A DNA stretch of 64,000 nucleotides from Devosia epidermidihirudinis (GCF_000971295.1 NZ_LANJ01000047.1:123623-187622); one strand, 5' to 3'. Shown: positions 17,227 through 28,569, counted from the first letter of the stretch. The notes: a model not told the origin generated them from the sequence alone. Numbers and translations: made by a program.

Positions 17227-17373
17227 ACAGCCAGTCTCCAACCATTGCCTCCAGTGGCTGGCAACCGGACCGACCGAGCCCCCAAACCTTGAGGTTTGGT
17301 TGCCAGCCTCCTACTTCAGTTGACCAAAGTCAGCCTTCGCTCCCGCCCTTGCCCCCAGGGACGGGAGTTTTTT
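17227..17373 (+). ncRNA. Candidate structured small RNA
   Basis: The 289-base gap between two minus-strand genes holds plus-strand structure with no ORF. GGCTGGCAA (17,256-17,264) pairs with TTGCCAGCC (17,300-17,308), enclosing CCAAACC (17,282-17,288) and GGTTTGG (17,293-17,299) around a TTGA loop. CAGCCA (17,228-17,233) can alternatively pair with TGGCTG (17,255-17,260). It ends in a hairpin with a run of six T. No convincing promoter was found, and the 5' end is a guess. I could not match it to a known RNA family. Confidence 0.35.
17340..17373 (+). terminator. Plus-strand terminator between two minus-strand genes
   Basis: CTCCCGCCC (17,340-17,348) pairs with GGG, a bulged A, and CGGGAG (17,358-17,367), followed directly by six T. 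Neither flanking gene is on the plus strand, so the terminator implies an unannotated plus-strand transcript. On the minus strand it has no T run. Confidence 0.65.
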
Positions 17374-17381
17374 CTTGGGCC

Positions 17382-18119
17382 CTAGCGCTCGTAGGCAGCT
17401 GCCCCCAGAATGGGGCCCGGCATGCCCTTGTTTTCCTGCTGCACGATAACCGCGATACCGGTGCTGGATTCGCGCAGCACTTCGGGCAGTGGCAGCTTGA
17501 GATCCGCGCCGGCTTTGGCCTCCCACATGCCCAGCACCTGCCGCCCGGTTACCACCTGGGTGTACACCATGGCCTTGCCGGCATTGTCGCCCTTCTCGAT
17601 GGCGACATCAGCACGGTCGAGATAGGTGACCATCCACACCACCGCATCGCCAAGGCTGGCATTGGCCGGAATTGCGATCTTGAGCATGTCACCGTCAGCC
17701 CGGATATCCACCGCCAGCGGCAGGCTGGCCGTATCAAGTGCGCCGTGGACCTCATTGCGCCGTGACCCGACGACGCCCTTGGTGCCATTGACCACCATTT
17801 GCGGCGTGTAAATGCGCGAGGACCCCCAGCTCTTCGCATAGGCGCGCTGACGGTCGGAATATTCTGCGCTGCCGAAGGTATCGGCCCAGCCCACATAGTC
17901 CCAATAGTCGACGTGATAGGCCAGCGCGATGACATCCTGCTGATCAGCCAGGCTAGTCAGCAGGGCATCGGCAGGCGGGCAGGATGCGCAGCCCTGGCTG
18001 GTGAACAGCTCGACAACGGCCTTGGGCCGCGGCCGTGAACCGTCAGCACCGGCCGGAACCACAACAAGAGCGGTGACGGCCATGCCAAACAGCAGGCCAA
18101 GTATGGGTCTATGCGTCAT
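17382..18119 (-). CDS. DUF1223 thioredoxin-fold secreted protein
   Basis: A 245-residue protein with an N-terminal signal peptide or anchor (LLFGMAVTALVVVPAGADG). Then comes a thioredoxin-like domain with VVELFTSQGCASCPPADALL, a CxxC motif near residue 47, and the family segment AYHVDYWDYVGWADTFGS. DUF1223 proteins occur widely in alphaproteobacteria; a periplasmic redox role is likely from fold but unproven. It lies just beyond acnA and the cytochrome c maturation genes, where a thiol function would be apt. ATG 18,119 is used instead of an upstream TTG. Confidence 0.82.
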   Translation of the reverse strand: MTHRPILGLLFGMAVTALVVVPAGADGSRPRPKAVVELFTSQGCASCPPADALLTSLADQQDVIALAYHVDYWDYVGWADTFGSAEYSDRQRAYAKSWGSSRIYTPQMVVNGTKGVVGSRRNEVHGALDTASLPLAVDIRADGDMLKIAIPANASLGDAVVWMVTYLDRADVAIEKGDNAGKAMVYTQVVTGRQVLGMWEAKAGADLKLPLPEVLRESSTGIAVIVQQENKGMPGPILGAAAYER

Positions 18120-18286
18120 GGGCAAACTTGTAAGCCGGGCTCAGACGCCCCCGCCAGTCAAAAGCGGGTGAGAATCACCGCGCCGGGTCGCAAAATCTCG
18201 AGCGTGACTTTGCTGCCGCATTCATCATGCTGATGCGCCTCGATATTATCAAGCCACCGGCAGGTTGGCGTACCCGCCAAAAAGAA

Positions 18287-18309
18287 ATGGCGGCCCGAGG
18301 GCCGCCATT
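18287..18309 (-). terminator. Terminator of acnA
   Basis: ATGGCGGCCC pairs with GGGCCGCCAT (18,287-18,308) around a two-base centre; on the minus strand the stem is followed by TTTCTTTTTG. It lies 25 bases after the acnA stop. Confidence 0.9.
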
Positions 18310-18333
18310 CCGAATGCAGGAAGAGAGTGCTGC

Positions 18334-21006
<2,673 letters not shown>

Positions 21007-21179
21007 GGTTCCCGCCCTACTCTTAATGGTTACGCGGCAGGCGCGCCGGCTCGGGCGAAACCGCCCACAAACCGCTCAACAGCGCTGCCCTTCCTGGAAT
21101 GACTCCAATCTGCAAGGGGTTATAGAGAAAGACGATTGGGCTTGCCAGCCTTGCCTGTCGTTCAATACGAGATGGGGCC

Positions 21180-21815
21180 ATGACAGAACGGCAAGTCTAT
21201 CCAGAGCTGACCCTGCGCGCCACTGCCTTTAGCTGCGGTCGCGGCGGCATGGTGCTGGCCGATGCACTTTCATTCGCTGTGACGGGCGGCAACTGCCTGT
21301 TGCTGCGCGGTCCAAACGGCACCGGCAAGTCGACCCTATTGCTGACTCTGGCGGGAATCGTCGCGCCGATGTCGGGGCATTTTGCGCTGGAAGGGGCAGA
21401 TGCAGACGACGGCCCGCACCTGCACTATTGCGGTCACCGCAACGCCATCAAGGCGCGCCTCAGCGTGTTAGAAAACCTGCAACTGTGGGCGACGCTGAAT
21501 GGCGCGACCGGCATCACCCCGAGCGAAGCGCTGGAAACCGTCGGTCTGGGCGATCTGTCCATGCTCGACGCCGGCTATCTGTCCGCTGGTCAATCCCGCC
21601 GCCTGGCGCTGGCGCGTCTGCTGGTCAGCGAGCGCCCGCTCTGGCTGCTCGATGAACCCACTGCCGCGCTCGACACCGAAGGGCACGCTCTGGTGACGCG
21701 CCTGATCGACGGGCATCTGCAGCGCGGTGGCCTCGTCATTGCGGCAACCCACGATGACATCACCTTGCCCCATCCCAACCGTGTCCAGACCCTGACGCTG
21801 GTGCGCAAGTCATGA
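21180..21815 (+). CDS. ccmA: Haem exporter ATP-binding subunit CcmA
   Basis: CcmA is the ATPase of the CcmABCD complex, which releases haem-loaded CcmE for cytochrome c maturation in the periplasm. The 211-residue ABC protein has a Walker A GPNGTGKSTLL near residue 45, a signature-like LSAGQSRRLALARLL near 137 and Walker B PLWLLDEPTAALD near 157. It is the first gene of ccmABCDG, and its stop overlaps ccmB's start. The operon promoter should lie in the 173-base gap shared with acnA. Confidence 0.95.
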   Translation: MTERQVYPELTLRATAFSCGRGGMVLADALSFAVTGGNCLLLRGPNGTGKSTLLLTLAGIVAPMSGHFALEGADADDGPHLHYCGHRNAIKARLSVLENLQLWATLNGATGITPSEALETVGLGDLSMLDAGYLSAGQSRRLALARLLVSERPLWLLDEPTAALDTEGHALVTRLIDGHLQRGGLVIAATHDDITLPHPNRVQTLTLVRKS

Positions 21816-22465
21816 AACCGTTCTCCACCATTATCGCCCACGAATTGCGGCTCGCCCTGCGCGGCGGCGGCGACATGCTGACGCTGGTGCTGTTCTTCGT
21901 CATCGTCGGCGCCATCGTGCCTTTTGCTGTAGGGCCAGATAAGGCGCTGCTGGCACGCATTGCCCCGGGCATTGTCTGGATCTCAGCGTTTCTCGCCATG
22001 CTACTTGGCCTTGATCGCCTGTTTCACGCTGACCACGAAGACGGCACACTGATCCTGCTGCGGCAATCCGAGCTGCCACTCAGCGCCATCGTTGCGGCAA
22101 AAGTGATGGCGCATTGGCTGGTGACAGCCCTGCCACTGATCCTGGCGAGCCCGGTGCTGGCCATGCTCTTGGCAATGGACCTCGAGACCTTCCTGCGGAC
22201 GCTGATGTCCCTGTTGCTGGGTACCCCGGCCCTGGCCGCTTTTGGCGCCATCGGCGCCGCTGTGACCGTGGCAATCCGGCGTGGCGGCCTGATTGCGCCG
22301 ATCCTGATTGCACCACTCTCCATTCCGGTTCTGATCTTTGGCGTCGGCACCATCACCGCCACCCAATCCAACGCCGCCATGCTGTTTCTTGCGGCATTGA
22401 GCCTCATGGCCGTAGCACTGGCTCCCTTCGCGGCTGCCCTTGCGATAAGCTCGGCCGAAGACTAG
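21812..22465 (+). CDS. ccmB: Haem exporter permease CcmB
   Basis: The membrane permease partner of CcmA. The 217-residue protein has six predicted membrane segments and the family's N-terminal FSTIIAHELRLALRGGGDML, then GIVWISAFLAMLLGLDRLFHADHEDG near residue 60, a region conserved across CcmB. It overlaps ccmA by four bases (ATGA), which implies coupled translation. ccmC follows after 12 bases. Confidence 0.95.
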   Translation: MKPFSTIIAHELRLALRGGGDMLTLVLFFVIVGAIVPFAVGPDKALLARIAPGIVWISAFLAMLLGLDRLFHADHEDGTLILLRQSELPLSAIVAAKVMAHWLVTALPLILASPVLAMLLAMDLETFLRTLMSLLLGTPALAAFGAIGAAVTVAIRRGGLIAPILIAPLSIPVLIFGVGTITATQSNAAMLFLAALSLMAVALAPFAAALAISSAED

Positions 22466-22477
22466 AGCGATGACCCT

Positions 22478-23242
22478 ATGAGCATTGAGACAACACCCAA
22501 ACAAAGCTGGTGGAACCGGATCGCCAATCCGGGCCAATTCGTGGCCTGGACCGGGCGACTGCTGTGGCCACTGACCATTCTGACGGCAGCTTTGTTCGTG
22601 ATCGGACTGTGGCTGGTGTTTTTCCAGTCCCCTGGCTCAACCCCCAACGTCGGCACCACGCTGCGCATTTTGTACATTCACGTGCCCAATGCTTGGCTCA
22701 GCCAGTTCGTTTACGGGATTATGGCGGTGTCTGCGCTCGGTACCCTGGTCTGGCGCCACCCGATGGCCGACGTCTCGATGAAGGCTGCGGCGCCTCTGGG
22801 CGCGCTCTTTACCCTGCTCGCCCTGTTCACCGGCTCGCTCTGGGGCCGCCCCGCCTGGGGCACGTTCTGGGAATGGGATGGCCGCATGACCTCGACCCTG
22901 GTCCTGCTGTTCATCTATCTCGGCATTGTTGCTTTGTGGCGCGCCTTTGACGATCAGCTGCGGGCGGCTCGCGTCATCGCGGTATTTACCCTCGTCGGTG
23001 CGATCAACATTCCCATCATCAAGTTCTCCGTCGACTGGTGGAGCACCCTGCACCAGCCTGCCAGCGTCTTGCGCGCCGATGGTCCACGCATGCCGCCCGA
23101 AATCCTGACGCCGCTGCTGGTAATGTTCTTCGCGTTTACATTTCTGTTTCTGACGCTGCATCTCAAGGCCATGCACACCGAAATCAAGCGCCGCCGCGTC
23201 ATGACAATGCAGCGCCGCGCCGCGCAGGGAGCCGAGTCATGA
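22478..23242 (+). CDS. ccmC: Haem handling protein CcmC
   Basis: CcmC holds haem at the periplasmic face and transfers it to CcmE. The 254-residue protein has six membrane segments and the tryptophan-rich WWD motif as SLWGRPAWGTFWEWDGRMTS near residue 125. The two haem-binding histidines are plausibly in YIHVPNAW and in WSTLHQPAS. It overlaps ccmD by four bases (ATGA). Confidence 0.96.
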   Translation: MSIETTPKQSWWNRIANPGQFVAWTGRLLWPLTILTAALFVIGLWLVFFQSPGSTPNVGTTLRILYIHVPNAWLSQFVYGIMAVSALGTLVWRHPMADVSMKAAAPLGALFTLLALFTGSLWGRPAWGTFWEWDGRMTSTLVLLFIYLGIVALWRAFDDQLRAARVIAVFTLVGAINIPIIKFSVDWWSTLHQPASVLRADGPRMPPEILTPLLVMFFAFTFLFLTLHLKAMHTEIKRRRVMTMQRRAAQGAES

Positions 23243-23412
23243 TCGAACTTGGACCCCACGCCGTATTCATCGTCTGGGCCTATATCGGCGTCATCATCGG
23301 CGTTGGCGGGCTGATCGGCTGGACGCTCTACGATGCGCGCCGCACCGACAAGAAGCTGGCGGACCTTGAGGCACGCGGCATTCGCCGTCGCTCGGCGGGG
23401 CCAGCGGCGTGA
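23239..23412 (+). CDS. ccmD: Haem exporter small subunit CcmD
   Basis: CcmD is a small single-span membrane protein that stabilises CcmABC with CcmE. This 57-residue ORF is short enough to be missed by length filters. It has one hydrophobic span (AVFIVWAYIGVIIGVGGLIG) followed by a positively charged tail (YDARRTDKKLADLEARGIRRR), the usual CcmD layout. ATG 23,239 overlaps the ccmC stop, and its own stop overlaps the ccmG start as TGATG. Position and topology decide the call, as sequence conservation in CcmD is low. Confidence 0.93.
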   Translation: MIELGPHAVFIVWAYIGVIIGVGGLIGWTLYDARRTDKKLADLEARGIRRRSAGPAA

Positions 23413-23945
23413 TGCGCTATGTGCTGTTTGGCCTGCCGCTGCTGTTACTGGTCGGGCTGGTCGCCATCTTTGCCACTTCGATGAATCGCGACCCCACGCT
23501 GGTCCGCTCCGTGCTGATCGACAAGCCTGCGCCTGTCTTTGCCATGGATGCCGTGCCCGACCTGGGCGTTCCGGGTTTTGATACGGCCGCGCTCAAGGGC
23601 GAGGTGACTGTGGTCAACGTGTTCGCCAGCTGGTGCGTGCCCTGCCGCGCCGAGCATCCCCTGCTGGTGGCGCTCAAGGAAGTCTCCGGCGTACGCCTGT
23701 TCGGCATTAATCAGGCCGATGCGCCGGAAAATGCCCGCGCCTTCCTGCGCGAATTGGGCAATCCCTATGATGCGGTCGGCGCAGACCGCAATCGCCGCGT
23801 CTCGATTGACTGGGGTGTTTACGGGGTACCCGAGACGTTTGTGGTGGATGCCGATGGGGTCATTACCTTCAAGCATGTCGGACCGCTCACCGCCCAGGCG
23901 ATCGACGACGAATTGCTTCCCGCCATCGCGAATGCGCGCCGGTAA
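23412..23945 (+). CDS. ccmG: Thiol:disulfide interchange protein CcmG/DsbE
   Basis: CcmG is a membrane-anchored periplasmic thioredoxin that keeps apocytochrome c or CcmH thiols reduced for haem ligation. The 177-residue protein has an N-terminal anchor (YVLFGLPLLLLVGLVAIFA), a thioredoxin fold with redox motif FASWCVPCRAEHP near residue 75, and the acidic family loop GVYGVPETFVVDADG. ATG 23,412 is taken over the overlapping GTG at 23,409. ccmE, ccmF and ccmH are not in the window. Confidence 0.95.
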   Translation: MRYVLFGLPLLLLVGLVAIFATSMNRDPTLVRSVLIDKPAPVFAMDAVPDLGVPGFDTAALKGEVTVVNVFASWCVPCRAEHPLLVALKEVSGVRLFGINQADAPENARAFLRELGNPYDAVGADRNRRVSIDWGVYGVPETFVVDADGVITFKHVGPLTAQAIDDELLPAIANARR

Positions 23946-24020
23946 CCATATTCGTTCAGATTAGGTTCAGTAAAATCCTGCAATTGTCTCTTAACGATCC
24001 CTCGTGCCGGAAGAGATGTC

Positions 24021-24164
24021 ATGTTGCAAATTGTACTGCGTTTTATCCGCGATGACGCCGGTGTTACCCCGATCGAATACGGCCTGATTGCCGCAATCCT
24101 GACCATTGCGACCACCGTCGCCGTCTCCGCCGCTGGTTATAGCCTCGCCGATCTGGTCAACTAA
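24021..24164 (+). CDS. Flp/Fap family type IVb pilin
   Basis: A 47-residue ORF, easily missed by size. After a short charged leader (MLQIVLRFIRDDAG) it has the Flp pilin signature TPIEYGLIAAILTIATTVAVS, with prepilin peptidase cleavage expected before the hydrophobic stretch at the G-V or following bond, the conserved glutamate and tyrosine at +5/+6, and a short tail. It is an orphan here: no tad/cpa assembly genes are in the window. An AAGAGATGTC leader gives a modest ribosome-binding site. It could be an accessory or decoy pilin. Confidence 0.85.
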   Translation: MLQIVLRFIRDDAGVTPIEYGLIAAILTIATTVAVSAAGYSLADLVN

Positions 24165-24178
24165 TCTGCCCGGGCGGC

Positions 24179-24382
24179 CTAGAAGTCGCTCGTCAGGCCT
24201 TTGATTTCCCAATCACCATAGCGACCGGGTTCCAGCCCACCGCGACCGCCATTTTCCTTGGGGGCAAAAGCGCCCTTGGAATCGATAGCGTGGCGCCGGG
24301 CTTCGGCTTCCGCCAGTGCGCGCTTAGCAGCCTCGCTGAGGGGTGGGCGTGGGGCTGGGTCCGGCGTTTCGTCGTCGCTCAT
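24179..24382 (-). CDS. sdhAF4: DUF1674 / succinate dehydrogenase assembly factor 4
   Basis: The 67-residue protein ends in the diagnostic ENGGRGGLEPGRYGDWEIKG motif with a terminal SDF, conserved with mitochondrial SDHAF4, which binds flavinylated SdhA before complex II assembly. The N-terminal half is charged and alanine-rich (LAEAEARRHAID). It converges on the Flp pilin gene with 14 bases between stops. Function is by family analogy. Confidence 0.88.
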   Translation of the reverse strand: MSDDETPDPAPRPPLSEAAKRALAEAEARRHAIDSKGAFAPKENGGRGGLEPGRYGDWEIKGLTSDF

Positions 24383-24475
24383 GGTTTGATCCGCATTACG
24401 TTTTGGTCATGCCGCTTGCATGCACCCGTTCTGTGCACAACATAATCGCCCAGGAACTCGAACCCAAGGGCTCAA

Positions 24476-25459
24476 ATGTTCAACACGTTTCGCACCACTG
24501 TCCTGCTCGCCGCGCTGACCGCGCTGTTCATGGTCGTCGGCTATTTCATCGGCGGCACCAGCGGAATGATCCTGGCCCTCGGCTTTGCGGTGGTGACCAA
24601 CCTTGTCGGCTACTGGAACTCCGACAAGCTGGTGTTGCGCATGCAAAACGCGGTGCCCGTCGAGCGCAGCCGTGTGCCCGAACTCTATGATATGGTCGAT
24701 ATTCTCTCGCGCAAGGCCGGGATTCCGACGCCGGCGGTCTATGTCATCCAGACCGACCAGCCCAATGCCTTTGCGACCGGCCGCAATCCGCAAAATGCCG
24801 CCGTGGCCGTATCGACCGGCCTGCTGCAGCAGCTGGAAACCCGCGAGGTCGCAGCTGTTATTGCCCACGAACTCGCCCATATCCGCCATCGCGACACGCT
24901 GACCATGACCATCACCGCAACCTTTGCCGGTGCCATTTCGGCGCTGGCGCAGTTCGGTCTGTTCTTTGGCGGCGGCAATAATCGCAACAATCCGCTGGGC
25001 GGTGTTGGCACGCTGCTGATGGTGTTCCTTGCCCCGATGGCCGCCATGGTGGTGCAGATGGCCGTGAGCCGTACCCGCGAATATGAAGCCGATAAGGGCG
25101 GCGCCGAAATCTCCGGCGATCCACTGGCACTGGCCTCTGCCTTGCAGAAAATCGCCGGTGGCGCGGCCCGTCAGGTCAATGAAGGCGCCGAGCGCAATCC
25201 GGCCATGGCCCACATGTACATCATCAATCCCCTCTCGGGTCAGCGCATGGATAACCTCTTTTCCACGCATCCTGACACGGCAAACCGCATTGAAGCGCTG
25301 CGCAAGCTTGCAGCCAGCATGCAGGTGGACGATAAGGGCCGTAGGCCTCAGCCTCGCCCAGCCCCGGTTTCGACCGGTCGGGAGATTGGCGGCGGCTGGC
25401 GTGTGCCGACCGTCGGACGGACCGACGAGGATGGCGGACAACGCGGTCCCTGGGGATAG
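24476..25459 (+). CDS. htpX: Membrane zinc metalloprotease HtpX
   Basis: HtpX degrades misfolded inner-membrane proteins alongside FtsH. The 327-residue protein has two N-terminal membrane segments (residues 5-45), the zinc motif AHELAHIRHRD near residue 130, two further membrane segments and a third ligand in REYEADKGGAE near 205. A low-complexity proline/arginine-rich tail follows residue 285. Eight bases separate it from rsmB, so they are probably cotranscribed, as in other Rhizobiales. Confidence 0.96.
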   Translation: MFNTFRTTVLLAALTALFMVVGYFIGGTSGMILALGFAVVTNLVGYWNSDKLVLRMQNAVPVERSRVPELYDMVDILSRKAGIPTPAVYVIQTDQPNAFATGRNPQNAAVAVSTGLLQQLETREVAAVIAHELAHIRHRDTLTMTITATFAGAISALAQFGLFFGGGNNRNNPLGGVGTLLMVFLAPMAAMVVQMAVSRTREYEADKGGAEISGDPLALASALQKIAGGAARQVNEGAERNPAMAHMYIINPLSGQRMDNLFSTHPDTANRIEALRKLAASMQVDDKGRRPQPRPAPVSTGREIGGGWRVPTVGRTDEDGGQRGPWG

Positions 25460-25467
25460 AATTTAGC

Positions 25468-26766
25468 GTGAAACCAAAGATCGAACCGGCGGGGCTCAAG
25501 CTCCGCCTTGTCGCAGCCCAACGCCTCAAGGCGGTGCTGGCGGGCGAAAATTTCTCGGCGCTGACTGCTGCTGACCTGGCGGATGGGCGCGACCGCGCAT
25601 TGGCCAATCGGCTGATTACCACGGCGCTGCGCCGTCAGGGCCAACTCAATTTCATCATTCACGCCCTGCTCGACAAGGGCATGCCGGGCAAGTCTGGCAC
25701 CTTTGAAGCCGTGCTGCGCCTGTCGCTGGCGCAATTGGTATTCCTGCCCGATCTGGGCGCCCACAGCGCCCTGTTCCTGGCGGTTGAGGCGGTCAAGCGC
25801 GACCCCAAGGCGCGCCATCTGGCCGGTCTCACCAATGCGGTCCTACGCTCTGCACAGGCCAATTCGGCCAAGTTCAGCATGTTGAGCGACGACCTTTTGA
25901 TCCCCGAAACCTTTGGCGATACCTGGCTCGAAGCCTATGGCGAAGAGGCAATTGCTGGTTTCTCGGGCGCCCTGCTCGCCGGTGCACCGCTGGATCTGAC
26001 GCTCAAGGACACTGATTCGGATCTGATTGATTCGCTGGGTGCTGAGCCGGTGATTGCCGACACGGTGCGCATCGAGCAGCGTGATCGGCCTGTCGAAGCC
26101 CTGCCCGGCTATAGCGAAGGCCGCTGGTGGGTGCAGGACACGGCCTCGGCCATTCCAGCGCGCCTGCTTGGCCTTGCAGCAGGTTCGCGCGTGCTCGATC
26201 TGTGCGCCGCCCCCGGCGGCAAGACGGCGCAGTTGATCAAGGCTGGCTATCAGGTCACCGCGCTCGACAGCGATGCGCGTCGCATGGAACGCCTCAAGGA
26301 AAACCTGACGCGTCTCGACTATTCCGCCGAGCTGGTGACCGCTGACGCGGGCACCTATGCACCAACCTCGCCCTATAAGGGCGTGCTGCTCGATGCCCCC
26401 TGCTCGGCCACGGGCACGTTCCGTCGCCATCCCGAAGTCGTCTGGCACCGCTCGGTCGCCGACGTGGCCGGCCGCGTTCGCCTGCAACGTGCCCTGTTGA
26501 GCAATGCCTTCCGCTGCCTTGATGCAGGCGGAGTCCTGATCTATTGCGTCTGTTCACTTGAACCGGCCGAGGGCGAAAGCCAGGTTGAGTGGGCGCTGCA
26601 AAACCTGCCCGGGCTTGAGCTCTGGCCGGTAGAAAAAACCGAGTTGGCTGGCTTGGAAAGCGCCGTGACCGACAAGGGCCTGGTGCGGACGCATCCGGGA
26701 ATGGCCCCTGGCGGGCGCGATGGTGGCATGGACGGATTCTTTGTAGCCCGCTTCCGCCGCCGCTAG
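25468..26766 (+). CDS. rsmB: 16S rRNA cytosine-5 methyltransferase RsmB family
   Basis: RsmB (Fmu) methylates C967 of 16S rRNA. The 432-residue protein has an N-terminal NusB-like RNA-binding domain (residues 10-140), then a SAM methyltransferase with LDLCAAPGGKTAQLI near 250, DAPCSATGTFRRHPEV near 310 and the nucleophile region YCVCSLEPAEGESQV near 358. The start is a GTG at 25,468, nine bases after htpX. The heparinase-like gene follows after 119 bases. Confidence 0.92.
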   Translation: MKPKIEPAGLKLRLVAAQRLKAVLAGENFSALTAADLADGRDRALANRLITTALRRQGQLNFIIHALLDKGMPGKSGTFEAVLRLSLAQLVFLPDLGAHSALFLAVEAVKRDPKARHLAGLTNAVLRSAQANSAKFSMLSDDLLIPETFGDTWLEAYGEEAIAGFSGALLAGAPLDLTLKDTDSDLIDSLGAEPVIADTVRIEQRDRPVEALPGYSEGRWWVQDTASAIPARLLGLAAGSRVLDLCAAPGGKTAQLIKAGYQVTALDSDARRMERLKENLTRLDYSAELVTADAGTYAPTSPYKGVLLDAPCSATGTFRRHPEVVWHRSVADVAGRVRLQRALLSNAFRCLDAGGVLIYCVCSLEPAEGESQVEWALQNLPGLELWPVEKTELAGLESAVTDKGLVRTHPGMAPGGRDGGMDGFFVARFRRR

Positions 26767-26811
26767 AATTTGAAACGACGATCGGACGCCGTTCGGGGAA
26801 GGCGGCGTCAG

Positions 26812-26886
26812 ATGAGGAATGGGTCTTTGACGGGCAATTTGAGCACGACGCCGACATCTGTCGGCCGTCGCATGGAAACGGCGTAA
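26812..26886 (+). CDS. Possible 24-residue leader ORF coupled to the heparinase-like gene
   Basis: ATG 26,812 opens a 24-codon frame whose TAA stop overlaps the ATG of the downstream gene as TAATG. Such overlap is typical of translational coupling. There is no recognised amino-acid repeat suggesting attenuation, and conservation cannot be judged from one sequence, so it may be chance. Confidence 0.2.
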   Translation: MRNGSLTGNLSTTPTSVGRRMETA

Positions 26887-28490
26887 TGGCCGGACGCATT
26901 GGATTCGCGGCGCGTCGAGCAGCGCTGCGTTTCGCCGACACAGTCGTGACGCTACCCATTCTGCGCTGGACCTGGCGCGGGCTGGCTGACGACGCCTTTG
27001 CGCGTGAATTGCCCGAATACCGCCCGGCCGACCGCGATGCCGTGCGAGAAATGATGGCTGGCCGCTACTTGCTCGCCAGCAAGCTTATCGAAACTGGCGG
27101 CGCCTCGCCCTTCGGCATCGATGTCGACCATCAGGATTGGTGGCTGAACCTGCATGGCTTTGCCTGGCTGCGCCATTTCCGCGACGTGCGCGACAATGGC
27201 GAGCGACGCTTTGCCCGCACATTGGTGCTCGACTGGATTGGGCGCGAAGGCCGCTTCTCCCGCGACACCTGGGCGCCAGCCATCACCGCGCAGCGTGTGT
27301 TGAACTGGCTGCGCCACTGGCCGCTGCTGCTCGAAGGGGCGACGCCCGAACAGGCCAAGACCATCCAACGCGTGCTTGGCACACAGGTCCAGAGCCTCAA
27401 GCTGCGTGGTCGCCTCGCCAGCGATCCCATTGACGCGCTCTACGCCGCCATTGCGCTGCTTGGCGCCGAGTATTGCGATCAGGACGACAAGGCCGACGTG
27501 GCCCTGCGCGTCGAGCGCCTCAATGCCGAACTGGTTCGCCAGGTTGACGCTGACGGGCTCCATCTGTCGCGCAACCCCAAGCTGCAGTTGCAGCTTCTGG
27601 CCGATCTCGTCACCGTGCGTCGCGTCGCCGCCACCGTGAAATCCGAAGCCTCCAATGAGCTTGGGGCCCAGATCGACCGCATGCATGAGAGCCTTGATGC
27701 CCTGACGCTGTCGAGCGGCGAACCCGTCTATTTCAATGGCTGCGGCCAGCTACCCCACGACGTGCTGATTGCCATCCAGTCCAACGGTCCTGCCCGCAAG
27801 CGCCGCTCGATGCTGCTGGGCGGCTACGGTATTCTCCGTGATGGCGATGCCGTAGTTGTGGCCGATTCAGGCCTCGCGCCGCCACCGGGCTATGATGGCG
27901 AGCTGCATGCCAGCGGTTTGGCATTCGAATTCTCCCACGGGAGCGAGCTGATCCTGGGCAGTTGCGGCCCTGCCCCGGCCGATCTGCCCGAGAGCAAGGC
28001 GCTGTTCAGTCAGGGCGTTGCCCATTCGGGTCCGACGATCGACGCCGAGGACATGTCCGCCAGCGGCAGTGGTGGCATGACGCTCAACGCGCCCGACCAC
28101 ATGCTGACCCTGACCAGCGATGGCTATGCCAAGCGCTTTGGCGTCGAAATCGAGCGGCAATTGACCCTGATCTGGGGCGGCATGACCCTGGTCGGTCAGG
28201 ACCGCATCATCCGCAAGGGCAATGCCTCTGGCACGCTATCGGTTCGCTTTCACCTTGCCCCCGGAGTGATGGTGCGGCGCAATCGTGATGATGGCATCGT
28301 TCGCTTGGTGCTGCCCGATGGCGCGGTTTGGAGTTTCCTCTGGGAAGGCGCGAGCCTACGCGAGGAAGAAAGTGTGCGCCAGTCGGCCTATATTGGCCTT
28401 CACAAGACACGCCAGCTTATTCTGGACACCGACGCCGGCAGCGGCACAGACGCGGAAGTTTCCTGGATCCTGACACGCGAACAGGACTGA
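26886..28490 (+). CDS. Heparinase II/III-like family protein
   Basis: A 534-residue protein of the heparinase II/III superfamily: an alpha-helical toroid in the N-terminal half (helices such as WLNLHGFAWLRHFRDV and ITAQRVLNWLRHWPLLL), then a C-terminal beta-sandwich from about residue 290 (YFNGCGQLPHDVL, GYGILRDGDAVVVADSG). It sits between rsmB and purH, as I recall from other Rhizobiales. Its substrate is unknown and need not be heparin; an envelope polysaccharide is likely. No signal peptide is obvious. Confidence 0.82.
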   Translation: MAGRIGFAARRAALRFADTVVTLPILRWTWRGLADDAFARELPEYRPADRDAVREMMAGRYLLASKLIETGGASPFGIDVDHQDWWLNLHGFAWLRHFRDVRDNGERRFARTLVLDWIGREGRFSRDTWAPAITAQRVLNWLRHWPLLLEGATPEQAKTIQRVLGTQVQSLKLRGRLASDPIDALYAAIALLGAEYCDQDDKADVALRVERLNAELVRQVDADGLHLSRNPKLQLQLLADLVTVRRVAATVKSEASNELGAQIDRMHESLDALTLSSGEPVYFNGCGQLPHDVLIAIQSNGPARKRRSMLLGGYGILRDGDAVVVADSGLAPPPGYDGELHASGLAFEFSHGSELILGSCGPAPADLPESKALFSQGVAHSGPTIDAEDMSASGSGGMTLNAPDHMLTLTSDGYAKRFGVEIERQLTLIWGGMTLVGQDRIIRKGNASGTLSVRFHLAPGVMVRRNRDDGIVRLVLPDGAVWSFLWEGASLREEESVRQSAYIGLHKTRQLILDTDAGSGTDAEVSWILTREQD

Positions 28491-28569
28491 CCTGCTGATT
28501 CGGCGGTTGGCTCGCCCACCGCTTCGTGCTAGCGAGCGCGCAAACCACAGCACAGGACGAGATTTCCTC

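Noticed and set aside
18158..18280. A 40-codon minus-strand ORF from TTG between acnA and DUF1223
   Set aside because: It starts inside the acnA terminator T run, has no ribosome-binding site and no known relatives. It reads like protein (LEILRPGAVILTRF) but is too short to support.
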